A DNA stretch of 15,208 nt from contig PWWM01000162.1 of NCBI GenBank assembly GCA_003561495.1, positions 1-15,208 on the forward strand. The letters run 5' to 3'. Below, one piece after another: positions 1 to 7,432 of this stretch; position 1 is the first letter of the stretch, and each line of letters begins with the position of its first letter. The position numbers and the translations under genes were made by a program. The stretch comes from Gammaproteobacteria bacterium (GTDB lineage Bacteria; Pseudomonadota; Gammaproteobacteria; Xanthomonadales; Wenzhouxiangellaceae). The notes below the pieces were generated by a model that was not told the origin of the DNA, made no database searches, and saw nothing but the letters and a program-made list of their open reading frames with translations.

Positions 1-699
1 CAGCGGCTCGATGAACGACTGGCCGCCATCTTCGGAGCGGCTGACCTTCAGGGGACCTTCATAAGTTGTCCAGGCCGCGTAAAGATTTCCGTCGTGGCCA
101 TGCAAAAGATCCAGGCTGCCGTTGTGCCAGCTCTGGCGGTTCAATTGGCCCTTGCCGGCCCCCTCTTCGGAATTGGACAGATTGAGAGGTTCGGAAAAAC
201 TCCGCCCACCGTCTTCAGACCGGGCGTAGAGAATTTCACCGCCGTGCGAGCCACCGGTGAACAGGATTTCCTGCCAAAGCACATGAATGGTTTCGGCATC
301 TTCCCCGAAGGCAATACGGGGTAACCAGGAAAATATCTCGGGGCTGGAAGAGACATTGACCGGTTCACCGACAAGTTCGCCATCGCCATCAAGACGAACC
401 AGTTTGACATCCTGGGCTTCATTGTCGGCCCAGGCCACTGCGATGCTGCCGTTAGGGCCGATGGCCACGGTCGGATCATCGACATAGTGAAACTCGGATT
501 CATTCATGCGCCAGGGGCCGATATGGGCTGAACCCGAGGCGATCTTCAAGGGCTCGAGCCAGTTGACCAGCCCAGCGGTTTCAGGCGTCGCGGCCGGGTC
601 TGTCGGCTCCCGGTCATTGGCTGGTTCACAGGCGCTGGTCAGGATCAGAATGAGTGTGGCGAACACAGCGCTGGAAAGGGGGTGCTCAGTCCATTGCAT
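1..699 (-). CDS. BNR/Asp-box repeat lipoprotein, 3'-truncated by window edge
   Basis: This open frame reads leftward from an ATG at 699 and runs off the window start, giving the first 233 residues. The start is supported by a GGAG-type ribosome site 8 nt upstream and by a hydrophobic N-terminus (residues 9-22) ending at Cys24 in LTSAC, an acceptable lipobox, so export and lipid anchoring are likely. Two clear Asp boxes, SEDGGRSF (161-168) and SEDGGQSF (222-229), lie within repeating beta-rich sequence, as in BNR/sialidase-type six-bladed propellers. The visible part shows no catalytic signature, and many BNR proteins are not sialidases, so substrate and function are unknown. The ATG lies inside the last codons of mltF (14-bp overlap), which suggests translational coupling with mltF. 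The C-terminal part is not in the window. Confidence 0.75.
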   Translation of the reverse strand, partial: MQWTEHPLSSAVFATLILILTSACEPANDREPTDPAATPETAGLVNWLEPLKIASGSAHIGPWRMNESEFHYVDDPTVAIGPNGSIAVAWADNEAQDVKLVRLDGDGELVGEPVNVSSSPEIFSWLPRIAFGEDAETIHVLWQEILFTGGSHGGEILYARSEDGGRSFSEPLNLSNSEEGAGKGQLNRQSWHNGSLDLLHGHDGNLYAAWTTYEGPLKVSRSEDGGQSFIEPL

Positions 700-2140
700 C
701 GTGGTCTCTCCCGGATGGTTCGGTCGCTGTCAGCAAGGGGTGCTCGCGACCTTCCATCCACATCAGAATTTCATGAAAGGTGCGGATATTCTCGACAAAG
801 TGCACGGGCTCATAGCCGCGCGCGTACCCGAAGCGGGTCTGGCTGTGCCAGCGTTCCTGGGTCAGAAGGGGCAAATGATCGCGCACATCCAGCCAGCGAT
901 CCGGATTGCCGCCGAGGCGCTCGGTCAGAATTCGGGCATCTTCCAGATGTCCGAGACCGACGTTGTAGGCGGCCAGCGCCAACCAAAGTCGATCCGGATA
1001 GGCGATGCGATCGGGCAGCCGGTCGATCATGCTTCTCAAGTAACGGGCGCCGCCCTCGATGCTTTGCTGTGGATCAATGCGATTGTCGACCCCCAGTTGT
1101 CGGGCGGTACGCTGGGTCAGCATCATGACGCCGCGAACACCGGTAGGAGATACGGCATGAGGATTCCAGTGGGACTCCTGGTAGCCCACCGCTGCCAGCA
1201 GTCGCCAGTCCAGATCGTTGGCTTCGGCGGCCTGCTCGAAATAGGGGCGCAGTGGCGGCAGTCTTTCGCGAATCTGGCGCATGAAGGTAAAGGTGCCGAC
1301 CGGCTCGTAGCTCTCGACATGGTCGTAGTGGCGTTGTTGCAGATCCGCCAAGCGTCCGTTTTCCTCGGCCAGGGTGAAAAACTCGCGCATCTTCTGGGTC
1401 AGGGAATCGTCATCGCTGCGCTGCGTGGCCCAGGCCAGTTCCTGACGGGCATTCAGTTCGAATGCGGGACGAATGGCTGGAAAGAAACGCCGATTGAGTT
1501 CAAGAATATTGGAATCGACGATGGTGTAATCGATCTCCTCGTTGCTGATGGCGTCGAACAGGTCCTCGATGCTGGCTTCACTGTCTGAAATCCAGTCCAG
1601 ATCGGGAGCAAGTCGTTCAAGCAAGGGCTCATAGCTGGTCCCGGCCAGAATGACCAGGCGCCCTTCATGCAGGTCATCCAGGCTGGTCGGTCGGCTTGAA
1701 CCACGACGATAAACCACGACGGGGGCAACCGCCTGATAGGGTGGGCCGAAGCGCAGTTTTGCCTGACGTTCGGTGGTCCGTGACAGGTTGGCAGCAATGA
1801 AATCACCTTTTCCGTTTTGAAGGGCGTTGAGAAGGTCGGCGATGGTCGGCAGAGCAATGACCTCCAGTGGCTGCTCGATATGACGGGCGAACATGCGGGC
1901 CAACTCGTACTCGAAGCCGGTTTCGCCCTCGCTGCCGATGTAGTAGGTCGTGGCGCCATTGAGCGTGAGCATCATGAGGCTGCCGCGCGCCTCGATCCGT
2001 TCCAGTTGGGTCAGCGGACTGTTGCCTGATGTGGCAAACAGCACCAGCAACAGTGCTGCCAGACACAAACGCCAGCCCGGTGGCCGAAAACGCATGGGTT
2101 CCGATTCGGGGTTCCGAATCTGTCCCGATCTTGTTTGCAT
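686..2140 (-). CDS. mltF: Membrane-bound lytic murein transglycosylase F
   Basis: MltF cleaves the MurNAc-GlcNAc bond of peptidoglycan to form 1,6-anhydromuropeptides during wall turnover. From the ATG at 2140 the protein has 484 residues, close to the E. coli enzyme. A hydrophobic export segment (about 25-38) is followed by a periplasmic solute-binding-protein-3-like domain (about 45-265) and a C-terminal SLT domain (about 285-450). The SLT signature is clear: the catalytic Glu is in GYQES (E322), followed by GVRGVMMLT and AAYNVG. The longest frame starts at GTG 2149. I prefer ATG 2140 because GGTGG lies 5 nt upstream; ATG 2095 would give a shorter, more typical signal sequence and cannot be excluded. 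The gene is divergent from gltX and overlaps the downstream lipoprotein gene. The family assignment is firm; the start is not. Confidence 0.93.
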   Translation of the reverse strand: MQTRSGQIRNPESEPMRFRPPGWRLCLAALLLVLFATSGNSPLTQLERIEARGSLMMLTLNGATTYYIGSEGETGFEYELARMFARHIEQPLEVIALPTIADLLNALQNGKGDFIAANLSRTTERQAKLRFGPPYQAVAPVVVYRRGSSRPTSLDDLHEGRLVILAGTSYEPLLERLAPDLDWISDSEASIEDLFDAISNEEIDYTIVDSNILELNRRFFPAIRPAFELNARQELAWATQRSDDDSLTQKMREFFTLAEENGRLADLQQRHYDHVESYEPVGTFTFMRQIRERLPPLRPYFEQAAEANDLDWRLLAAVGYQESHWNPHAVSPTGVRGVMMLTQRTARQLGVDNRIDPQQSIEGGARYLRSMIDRLPDRIAYPDRLWLALAAYNVGLGHLEDARILTERLGGNPDRWLDVRDHLPLLTQERWHSQTRFGYARGYEPVHFVENIRTFHEILMWMEGREHPLLTATEPSGRDHDAMD

Positions 2141-2165
2141 GGTTGCCACCGGACTTGATCAACCT

Positions 2166-2180
2166 CCGTCGTTGCGACGG
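2166..2180 (-). other. Small perfect hairpin in mltF leader
   Basis: CCGTCG and CGACGG form a perfect 6-bp inverted repeat around a TTG/CAA triloop, 26-40 nt upstream of the preferred mltF start. There is no U run, so it is not a terminator. It could be a leader structure or an operator half-site pair, or chance. Confidence 0.3.
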
Positions 2181-2249
2181 CCCAGCCGCCCCTTGAGATG
2201 ATTCCATTTATATCCCATTCGGGCCGAATTCTCAGCTGGCCGCCTCTGG

Positions 2250-2255
2250 TAAAAT
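2250..2255 (+). promoter_or_regulatory. Possible -10 element for gltX
   Basis: TAAAAT lies 28 nt upstream of the gltX ATG in a GC-rich setting. A weak -35 candidate, TTCTCA at 2229-2234, has a short 15-nt spacer. This is suggestive only. Confidence 0.35.
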
Positions 2256-2282
2256 AGAGCGCTTTTTCGCCTCCTTGAGACC

Positions 2283-3713
2283 ATGTCCGACCTCAAAAGT
2301 CCCATCCGATCCCGCTTCGCCCCGTCACCGACCGGTTACCTGCATATTGGCGGCGCACGTACCGCACTGTTTGCCTGGCTGGCGGCACGAGCCACCGGCG
2401 GGCAGTTCGTGCTGCGAATCGAAGACACCGACCGCGAGCGTTCCACTCCCGAGTCGGTTCAGGCCATCATCGACGGGATGGATTGGTTGGGCCTGGATGC
2501 CGACGAGGGGCCGCATTACCAGAGTGATCGCTTCGCGCGCTACCAGGAAGTCACCGAGCAATTGCTTCAACAAGGCCACGCCTACCGCTGTTACTGTTCG
2601 CGCGAGCGACTGGAACGGCTGCGCGAACAAGCCGAAAAGGCCAAGGAAAAGCCTCGCTATGACGGCCACTGCCGGGATCTGGATCAGCCCGTGGACGGAG
2701 TCGAGCCGGTGATCCGCTTTCGCAATCCCGATGACGGCAGCGTGGTGTTTGAGGACCGGGTGCGTGGGCGCATCGAGATTTCCAACGAAGAACTTGACGA
2801 CCTGGTCATCATGCGCGCCAACGGCACCCCGACTTACAACTTTGCCGTGGTCGTTGATGATCTGGATATGAACATCAACCTGGTCATTCGCGGTGATGAT
2901 CACATCAACAACACGCCTCGCCAGATCAATATCTACCGGGCGCTGGGCGCAGAACCACCGGAGTTTGCCCATGTGCCGATGATTCTCGGCGATGACGGCG
3001 CCCGATTGTCCAAGCGCCACGGAGCCGTCAGCGTGCTGGCCTGGAGAGAAAAAGGCTATCTGCCCGACGCACTGGTCAACTACCTGGCCAGGCTCGGCTG
3101 GTCCCATGGCGATCGCGAAGTGTTCTCGCGCCGGGACTTGATCGAGCTGTTTCGGATCGAGGACGTCAACCGCAAGGCCTCACGGTTCGATACCGAGAAA
3201 CTCAACTGGCTCAACCAGCATTATCTGCGTGAAGGTGACCGGGAAAAGATCCTGGCCGAGCTGGCCTGGCATATGGGTCGGGCCGGTCTGGATGCAGTCA
3301 GCGGTCCGGCGCTGGACGATCTACTGACCGTCCAGGCCGATCGGGTTGAAACGCTGGTCGAACTGGTCGAGCAAAGTCGTCCGTTTTACGAGGATTTCGA
3401 AACCTTCGAGGCGGGCGCGGCCAAAAAGCACCTGCGCCCGGTGGCGGCCGAACCCTTGAGCGCCCTGCGCGACCGTCTGGCCAACCTGGACAACTGGCAG
3501 CCCGATGCGCTGCAACAAGTCATCCAGGACACCGCCGACGCCCTTCAAATCGGCTTCGGCAAGATCGGCATGCCTCTTCGCGTCGCCCTGATGGGCCACG
3601 GCCAGTCTCCCGCCATCAACCAGACCTTGTGGCTGGTCGGCAAGGACCGCAGCCTGGCGCGGATTGACCAGGCGCTGGCGTTCACCCGTGAACGCGAGGC
3701 CGGTGGTCGGTAG
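2283..3713 (+). CDS. gltX: Glutamyl-tRNA synthetase
   Basis: This cytoplasmic class I aminoacyl-tRNA synthetase charges tRNA-Glu with glutamate using ATP. The 476 residues match normal bacterial GluRS length. The HIGH-type motif is HIGG (21-24) in SPTGYLHIGGARTALF, and the KMSKS-type motif is RLSKR (241-245). Between them is the zinc-binding insert seen in E. coli GluRS, with Cys103, Cys105 and Cys130, but the fourth ligand position (His in E. coli) is Asp132. The C-terminal half (about 320-476) is the anticodon-binding helical region. The ATG follows a weak GAGA ribosome site. The last codons (Gly-Gly-Arg-stop) lie inside a heptamer repeat array that continues into the zur upstream region. 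The 52-nt gap to zur and shared strand allow co-transcription. Identity is very secure. Confidence 0.98.
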   Translation: MSDLKSPIRSRFAPSPTGYLHIGGARTALFAWLAARATGGQFVLRIEDTDRERSTPESVQAIIDGMDWLGLDADEGPHYQSDRFARYQEVTEQLLQQGHAYRCYCSRERLERLREQAEKAKEKPRYDGHCRDLDQPVDGVEPVIRFRNPDDGSVVFEDRVRGRIEISNEELDDLVIMRANGTPTYNFAVVVDDLDMNINLVIRGDDHINNTPRQINIYRALGAEPPEFAHVPMILGDDGARLSKRHGAVSVLAWREKGYLPDALVNYLARLGWSHGDREVFSRRDLIELFRIEDVNRKASRFDTEKLNWLNQHYLREGDREKILAELAWHMGRAGLDAVSGPALDDLLTVQADRVETLVELVEQSRPFYEDFETFEAGAAKKHLRPVAAEPLSALRDRLANLDNWQPDALQQVIQDTADALQIGFGKIGMPLRVALMGHGQSPAINQTLWLVGKDRSLARIDQALAFTREREAGGR

Positions 3714-3753
3714 TCGGTGGTCGGTGGTCAGTCTCCCGTCTCCCGTCTTCCGT
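3705..3753 (+). repeat. Seven-unit heptamer tandem array at the gltX/zur junction
   Basis: Seven consecutive 7-nt units stay in perfect register: GGTCGGT, AGTCGGT, GGTCGGT, GGTCAGT, CTCCCGT, CTCCCGT, CTTCCGT. The array includes the last two sense codons and the TAG stop of gltX and ends one base before a possible zur -10 element. The CTCCCGT/CTTCCGT units match the repeat family seen at 12031-12114. It looks like a dispersed intergenic repeat or the product of slippage; whether it recurs genome-wide cannot be seen here. Confidence 0.85.
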
Positions 3754-3759
3754 TAAACT
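3754..3759 (+). promoter_or_regulatory. Possible zur -10 element, leaderless arrangement
   Basis: TAAACT ends 6 nt before the zur ATG. No Shine-Dalgarno sequence is visible in the CCCCC-rich gap. If this is the -10 element, transcription would begin at or next to the ATG, giving a leaderless mRNA. No convincing -35 is present, since that position falls in the repeat array. Confidence 0.3.
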
Positions 3760-3765
3760 ACCCCC

Positions 3766-4203
3766 ATGGATTCCACCCAGGTCGTCGCCGAAGTCGAGCG
3801 CCACTGCAAGGAGCAGGGCCTGCGTCTGACGCCGACTCGGCGGCGGGTGCTGGAAATGGTGCTCGATGCCGACGGGCCGATCAAGGCTTATGACCTGCTC
3901 GATCAGCTCAAGACCGAACAGCCCAAGGCCGCTCCGCCGACCGTCTACCGGGCCCTGGAATTTCTGCTCGAGAATCATTTCATTCACCGGCTTGAAACCC
4001 TCAATGCCTTCGTGAGCTGCTTCCATCCGCATGATCAGCATCAGGGCCAGTTTCTGATCTGTGAGCAATGCGACTCGGTCACGGAGATTCATGATCACGG
4101 TATCGAGAAATTGCTGGCGACTTCGGCCAGCGACCACGATTTCAAGCCGGAGCGCCAGGTCCTGGAGATCTATGGCAAATGTCGGAATTGCCGGAATCAG
4201 TGA
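3766..4203 (+). CDS. zur: Zinc uptake regulator Zur (Fur family)
   Basis: Zur is a dimeric DNA-binding repressor of zinc-uptake genes that acts in the cytoplasm when loaded with Zn2+. The 145-residue protein has the Fur fold: a winged helix (about 10-80) with PPTVYRALEFLL (57-68) at the recognition helix, then a dimerisation domain. The structural zinc site is Cys99/Cys102 (CEQC) and Cys139/Cys142 (CRNC). Residues at the positions of the E. coli Zur sensory site are all present: His74, Cys85, His92 and Glu107. This and the PPTVYRALEFLLE block favour Zur over Fur or PerR. No zinc transporter gene is in the window, so its targets are elsewhere. Upstream is gltX with a repeat array; the next gene starts 8 nt after the stop, suggesting an operon. 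There is no visible ribosome site. Confidence 0.93.
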   Translation: MDSTQVVAEVERHCKEQGLRLTPTRRRVLEMVLDADGPIKAYDLLDQLKTEQPKAAPPTVYRALEFLLENHFIHRLETLNAFVSCFHPHDQHQGQFLICEQCDSVTEIHDHGIEKLLATSASDHDFKPERQVLEIYGKCRNCRNQ

Positions 4204-4211
4204 GAGCTTGA

Positions 4212-5180
4212 ATGTCTCGCCGTGAGCGCCTGTATCACCTGCATGACATCCTGCGCCAGCGACGAACCCCCATCAGCCGCCTGGATCTCATGCACGAGCT
4301 TGGCTGCAGCCAAGCCACCCTGTACCGACTGATCGCCGAATTGCGCGACAACCTCGGCGCACCGCTTGAACAGGATGATGAGGGTCGGGGCTATTACTAT
4401 GACCGCAGCCTGGCCGGCAATTTCGAGTTGCCGGGCTTGTGGATCAGTCCCGATGAGCTGCAGGCCCTGCTGACGGCCCGGCATGTCCTCGGCAATGTCC
4501 AGCCCGGGTTGCTGGTCGAGGAGCTCGACGGGGTCCAGCAGCGCATCAACCAGTTGCTGGACCGTCAGGGACTGGATTTTTCCGCCCAGCCCGAACGCAT
4601 CCAGATCCGTCATGATGCCGGCCGTCCGGTGCCGGCCAAGCTGTTCGAAAGCGTGCTCAAGGCGCTGTTCCAGCGTCGTCGCTTGCAAATCACCTACCAT
4701 GGCCGCCGCCGCGACGACATCAGTGAGCGCGAAATTTCCCCGCAGCGTCTGATCGCCTACCGCGACCGCTGGTACCTGGCCTCCTGGTGTCACCGGGCCG
4801 ATGATTTTCGCAGTTTCGCCCTGGAGCGCATTCGCGCCATGGAGTTGCTCGATCGTGACTGCAAGGAACTGCCGGCTGAGCGGATCAGTCGGCATTTTGA
4901 TCAGACCTTTGGCATCTTTTCCGGCCCGGCCCGTGATTGCGCCCGGTTACGTTTTTCGGCCGAGGCTTCACGCTGGGCGGCCGACGAGGTCTGGCATCCT
5001 GACCAAAAGGGAAGCTGGGATGGAGACTGCTGGGTGCTCGAAGTGCCGTTCGGACATCAACGTGAATTGTTGATGAACATTCTGTCCTACGGTAACGATA
5101 TCGAAATCCTGGGGCCGGACTCGCTCCGACAAGCGGTCAAACTCCGCCTTGAGCAGGCGCTTCAGCGTTACCGGTTGTAA
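4212..5180 (+). CDS. WYL-domain helix-turn-helix transcriptional regulator (YafY-like)
   Basis: This 322-residue protein has the three-part layout of the YafY/WYL regulators. An N-terminal HTH_11-type winged helix covers about 5-60 (RLDLMHELGCSQATLYRLIAEL). A central WYL domain covers about 135-215, with the eponymous Trp-Tyr-Leu at 187-189 (DRWYLASWC) and a following SFALERIRAM strand. A C-terminal WCX-like dimerisation region covers about 240-320. WYL domains are SH3-like modules thought to bind nucleic-acid or nucleotide ligands, and members regulate DNA-damage and phage-defence genes among others; the ligand and targets here are unknown. The ATG is 8 nt downstream of the zur stop with a GAG-type ribosome site, so it is probably co-transcribed with zur. 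The next gene, phoB, has its own promoter region. Confidence 0.88.
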   Translation: MSRRERLYHLHDILRQRRTPISRLDLMHELGCSQATLYRLIAELRDNLGAPLEQDDEGRGYYYDRSLAGNFELPGLWISPDELQALLTARHVLGNVQPGLLVEELDGVQQRINQLLDRQGLDFSAQPERIQIRHDAGRPVPAKLFESVLKALFQRRRLQITYHGRRRDDISEREISPQRLIAYRDRWYLASWCHRADDFRSFALERIRAMELLDRDCKELPAERISRHFDQTFGIFSGPARDCARLRFSAEASRWAADEVWHPDQKGSWDGDCWVLEVPFGHQRELLMNILSYGNDIEILGPDSLRQAVKLRLEQALQRYRL

Positions 5181-5186
5181 TCGCTC

Positions 5187-5214
5187 TGTTATTCTGGTGT
5201 CATCCAGTTGTCAT
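5187..5214 (+). promoter_or_regulatory. Pho box upstream of phoB
   Basis: Three half-sites are spaced exactly 11 bp apart: TGTTA (5187), TGTCA (5198) and TGTCA (5209). This is the PhoB direct-repeat pattern. A -10-like TGCAAT (5225-5230) begins 11 nt after the last half-site, as expected where the Pho box replaces the -35 element. It implies autoregulation of phoBR by PhoB~P. Confidence 0.82.
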
Positions 5215-5260
5215 ATTCGCTTGATGCAATACCGGCGGTTCACGAAAAAGGCAAGGCCTG

Positions 5261-5959
5261 ATGAGTGCGCAGCGAATACTGGTTGTCGAGGATGATGAAG
5301 GCATTCGACGGATGATTGTGTTCAATCTCCAGAGGGCAGGGTACGAGACCATAGAAGCCGGCGACTGTCGTTCGGCCCGAATCGCCGTGACCGATGACAA
5401 GCCTGACCTGATTCTGCTGGACTGGATGCTTCCTGATCAGAATGGTCCGGAGTTTGCCCGCTCCCTTCGACGTGAAGAATTGACTCGGGATATCCCGGTG
5501 ATCATGCTCACTGCCCGCACACTTGAAGACGACAAGATTCGAGGATTCGAGAGTGGTGTGGATGACTACATCACCAAGCCCTTTGCCTCGCGTGAGCTGA
5601 TCGCCCGGATCAATGCCGTGCTCCGACGGGCTTCACCCGCCGGTGGTGATGATCAGATCGAAGCCAATGGGCTGGTCATGAATATCGCCAGTCACCGGGT
5701 CACGGCACGCGGCAAGCCGGTCGAGTTGGGGCCCACTGAATACCGCATGCTCAAGTTCTTCATGACCCACCAGGACCGGGTCTATTCGCGTGCCCAGTTA
5801 CTTGACCATGTCTGGGGTGGCGGTGTGTATATTGAGGAACGCACCGTCGATGTGCATATCCTCAGGCTCAGGAAAGCCCTGGCAAGTCACAAGTATGACC
5901 ACCTGATCCAGACGGTGCGCGGGGCCGGGTACCGGTTTTCGATCAAGGGCGGCGGTTGA
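5261..5959 (+). CDS. phoB: Phosphate regulon response regulator PhoB
   Basis: PhoB, when phosphorylated by PhoR under phosphate limitation, binds Pho boxes and recruits sigma-70 RNA polymerase. The 232-residue protein has an N-terminal receiver domain with acidic pair Asp11/Asp12, phospho-acceptor Asp54 (LLDWMLP), Thr84 and Lys106 (ITKPF). A C-terminal OmpR/PhoB winged helix (about 130-230) contains RTVDVHILRLRKAL as the recognition-helix region and VRGAGYRF at the wing. Length and both domains match E. coli PhoB throughout. The ATG has an AAGG ribosome site 4 nt upstream. Its stop overlaps the phoR start by one base (TGATG), so the two are translationally coupled. A Pho box lies upstream. 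Assignment rests on both sequence and the phoR/pst neighbourhood. Confidence 0.97.
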   Translation: MSAQRILVVEDDEGIRRMIVFNLQRAGYETIEAGDCRSARIAVTDDKPDLILLDWMLPDQNGPEFARSLRREELTRDIPVIMLTARTLEDDKIRGFESGVDDYITKPFASRELIARINAVLRRASPAGGDDQIEANGLVMNIASHRVTARGKPVELGPTEYRMLKFFMTHQDRVYSRAQLLDHVWGGGVYIEERTVDVHILRLRKALASHKYDHLIQTVRGAGYRFSIKGGG

Positions 5960-7281
5960 TGGGCAAGGCCTGGCTCAGTGAATGGCTGATGCTGGGCGCG
6001 CTGTTGACCGGCGCACTATTGGGGTCGGTGCTGGTGGGCCATGCCGGCCTGTTTTTCCTGGCGGCCGTAGTCGTTTTTCTCTCACGACACCTTTATCAGC
6101 TTTATCGGCTCGAGCGATGGCTGCGAATCGGGCGTCGTCGCAATCCGCCCGAGTCCTGGGGCATCTGGGGCGAGGTCTTCGAACACTATTACCGGCTTCA
6201 ACGACGTTACTACAAGCGCAAGAAACGCCTGGCCCGGGTGATCCGTGAGTTCCGCGAATCCACCGCGGCCATGCCGGACGCCGCCCTGGTGCTCAATAAC
6301 GAGATGCGCATCCTCTGGTTCAACGATGCGGCTCGCGAGGTTCTGAGACTGTCACCGGCGCGGGATCTGGGCCAGCCCATCGTCAACCTGATTCGGGCCT
6401 CGGCATTCAACCAGTATCTGTCCTCGGGTAACTATGATCGCATGGTGGATTTTGTCTCGCCGGTGCATGACAGCCGGACGTTGTCCGCACGATTGATTCC
6501 TTATGGTGCCGACCAGAATCTGTTGATGATTCGTGATGTTACCCGTCTGCATCGCTTGCAGGCGATGCGCCGAGATTTCGTGGCCAATGCCTCGCACGAA
6601 TTGCGCTCGCCCTTGACGATACTGGCCGGCTACCTTGAAACGCTCAACGATGATCAGGTTTTAGGACCGGAATGGCAGGAACCGGTCGAGGAAATGCTGG
6701 GACAGTGTCGTCGCATGAACAGCCTGGTCAATGACCTGCTCGAGATTTCCCGGATGGAAACCGAGGAGGCCGACGCAACCATGGATGATGTCGTCAATGT
6801 GCCCGAGCTGATCAACCGCATCCTGCAATACGCTCGCACGGAGGATGGCGCCCGCCATGACATCCAGTTCGAGTGTGCCGGGCAGGCCGGCCTGGCCGGC
6901 GTGGAACGGGAACTGCACAGTGCGTTTTCCAATCTGGTCACCAATGCCCTGCGCTATACCCCGGAGGGGGGCAAGGTCAGGGTGCGCTGGTATCCGCGAT
7001 CGGATGGCGCGTGGGTATTCGAGGTCGAGGATAATGGGATCGGCATCGAGAACAAGCATATTCCATTCATCACCCAGCGCTTCTACAGAGTGGACAGTTC
7101 ACACAGTCGCAAGCTCGGGGGCACCGGACTGGGGCTGGCCATCGTCAAGCATGTGCTTCATCGCCATAACGCCTTGCTGGAGGTGGATTCCACACTAGGC
7201 CAGGGCAGTACCTTTCGCTGTATCTTTCCTCGAACCCGGTGCCGGATCGGCGCTCAGCCTGCCATTCGTTCAGTGTCCTGA
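5959..7281 (+). CDS. phoR: Phosphate regulon sensor histidine kinase PhoR
   Basis: PhoR is the inner-membrane kinase/phosphatase partner of PhoB. Numbering from the ATG at 5959 (440 residues), two hydrophobic segments (about 8-26 and 29-42) form an N-terminal hairpin with almost no periplasmic loop, typical of PhoR. They are followed by a basic juxtamembrane region and a PAS domain (about 98-195). The HisKA domain has phospho-acceptor His213 in NASHELRSPLT. The HATPase domain shows an N box (NLVTNALRYTPEGG), G1 (DNGIGI) and G2 (GGTGLGLAIVKHV). PhoR acts without sensing phosphate outside the cell; it reads Pst transporter state through PhoU. A TTG at 5956 gives a frame one codon longer, but the ATG in the TGATG overlap with phoB is the likelier start. 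Confidence 0.96.
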   Translation: MGKAWLSEWLMLGALLTGALLGSVLVGHAGLFFLAAVVVFLSRHLYQLYRLERWLRIGRRRNPPESWGIWGEVFEHYYRLQRRYYKRKKRLARVIREFRESTAAMPDAALVLNNEMRILWFNDAAREVLRLSPARDLGQPIVNLIRASAFNQYLSSGNYDRMVDFVSPVHDSRTLSARLIPYGADQNLLMIRDVTRLHRLQAMRRDFVANASHELRSPLTILAGYLETLNDDQVLGPEWQEPVEEMLGQCRRMNSLVNDLLEISRMETEEADATMDDVVNVPELINRILQYARTEDGARHDIQFECAGQAGLAGVERELHSAFSNLVTNALRYTPEGGKVRVRWYPRSDGAWVFEVEDNGIGIENKHIPFITQRFYRVDSSHSRKLGGTGLGLAIVKHVLHRHNALLEVDSTLGQGSTFRCIFPRTRCRIGAQPAIRSVS

Positions 7282-7296
7282 CAGTTAGTCGAGTCT

Positions 7297-7323
7297 CGTC
7301 ACGAAACTGAAATCTTTCGGACA
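7297..7323 (+). promoter_or_regulatory. Degenerate Pho-box candidate upstream of porin
   Basis: CGTCA (7297), TGAAA (7308) and GGACA (7319) follow an 11-bp period, but only the first is close to TGTCA. The geometry matches the stronger boxes before phoB and pstS; the sequence match is weak. The rest of the 151-nt phoR-porin gap contains a TGACT/AGTCA inverted repeat (7358-7372) and no terminator. Confidence 0.4.
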
Positions 7324-7432
7324 TTTCCCTGCAATACATCCGTTCTATCGTACGCACTGACTTTAGGAGTCATTGGTCGCGGTCCCTGTAGAGAAAAGGC
7401 CGCATTCTCACCCAATCCAATAGGAACCGGAA

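Noticed and set aside
506..1588. 360-residue plus-strand open frame antisense to mltF
   Set aside because: It covers the strand opposite clear mltF and lipoprotein coding sequence, has no recognisable domain, and is expected from high-GC codon bias.
2325..3107. 260-residue minus-strand frame inside gltX
   Set aside because: Shadow of a strongly conserved synthetase gene; no family resemblance.
4197..4895. 232-residue minus-strand frame inside the WYL gene
   Set aside because: Antisense shadow; the plus strand has clear HTH and WYL domains with an operon-like start.
7358..7372. TGACT-TTAGG-AGTCA inverted repeat as an operator or terminator
   Set aside because: A 5-bp stem with no U run is easily due to chance; mentioned only within the porin upstream region.
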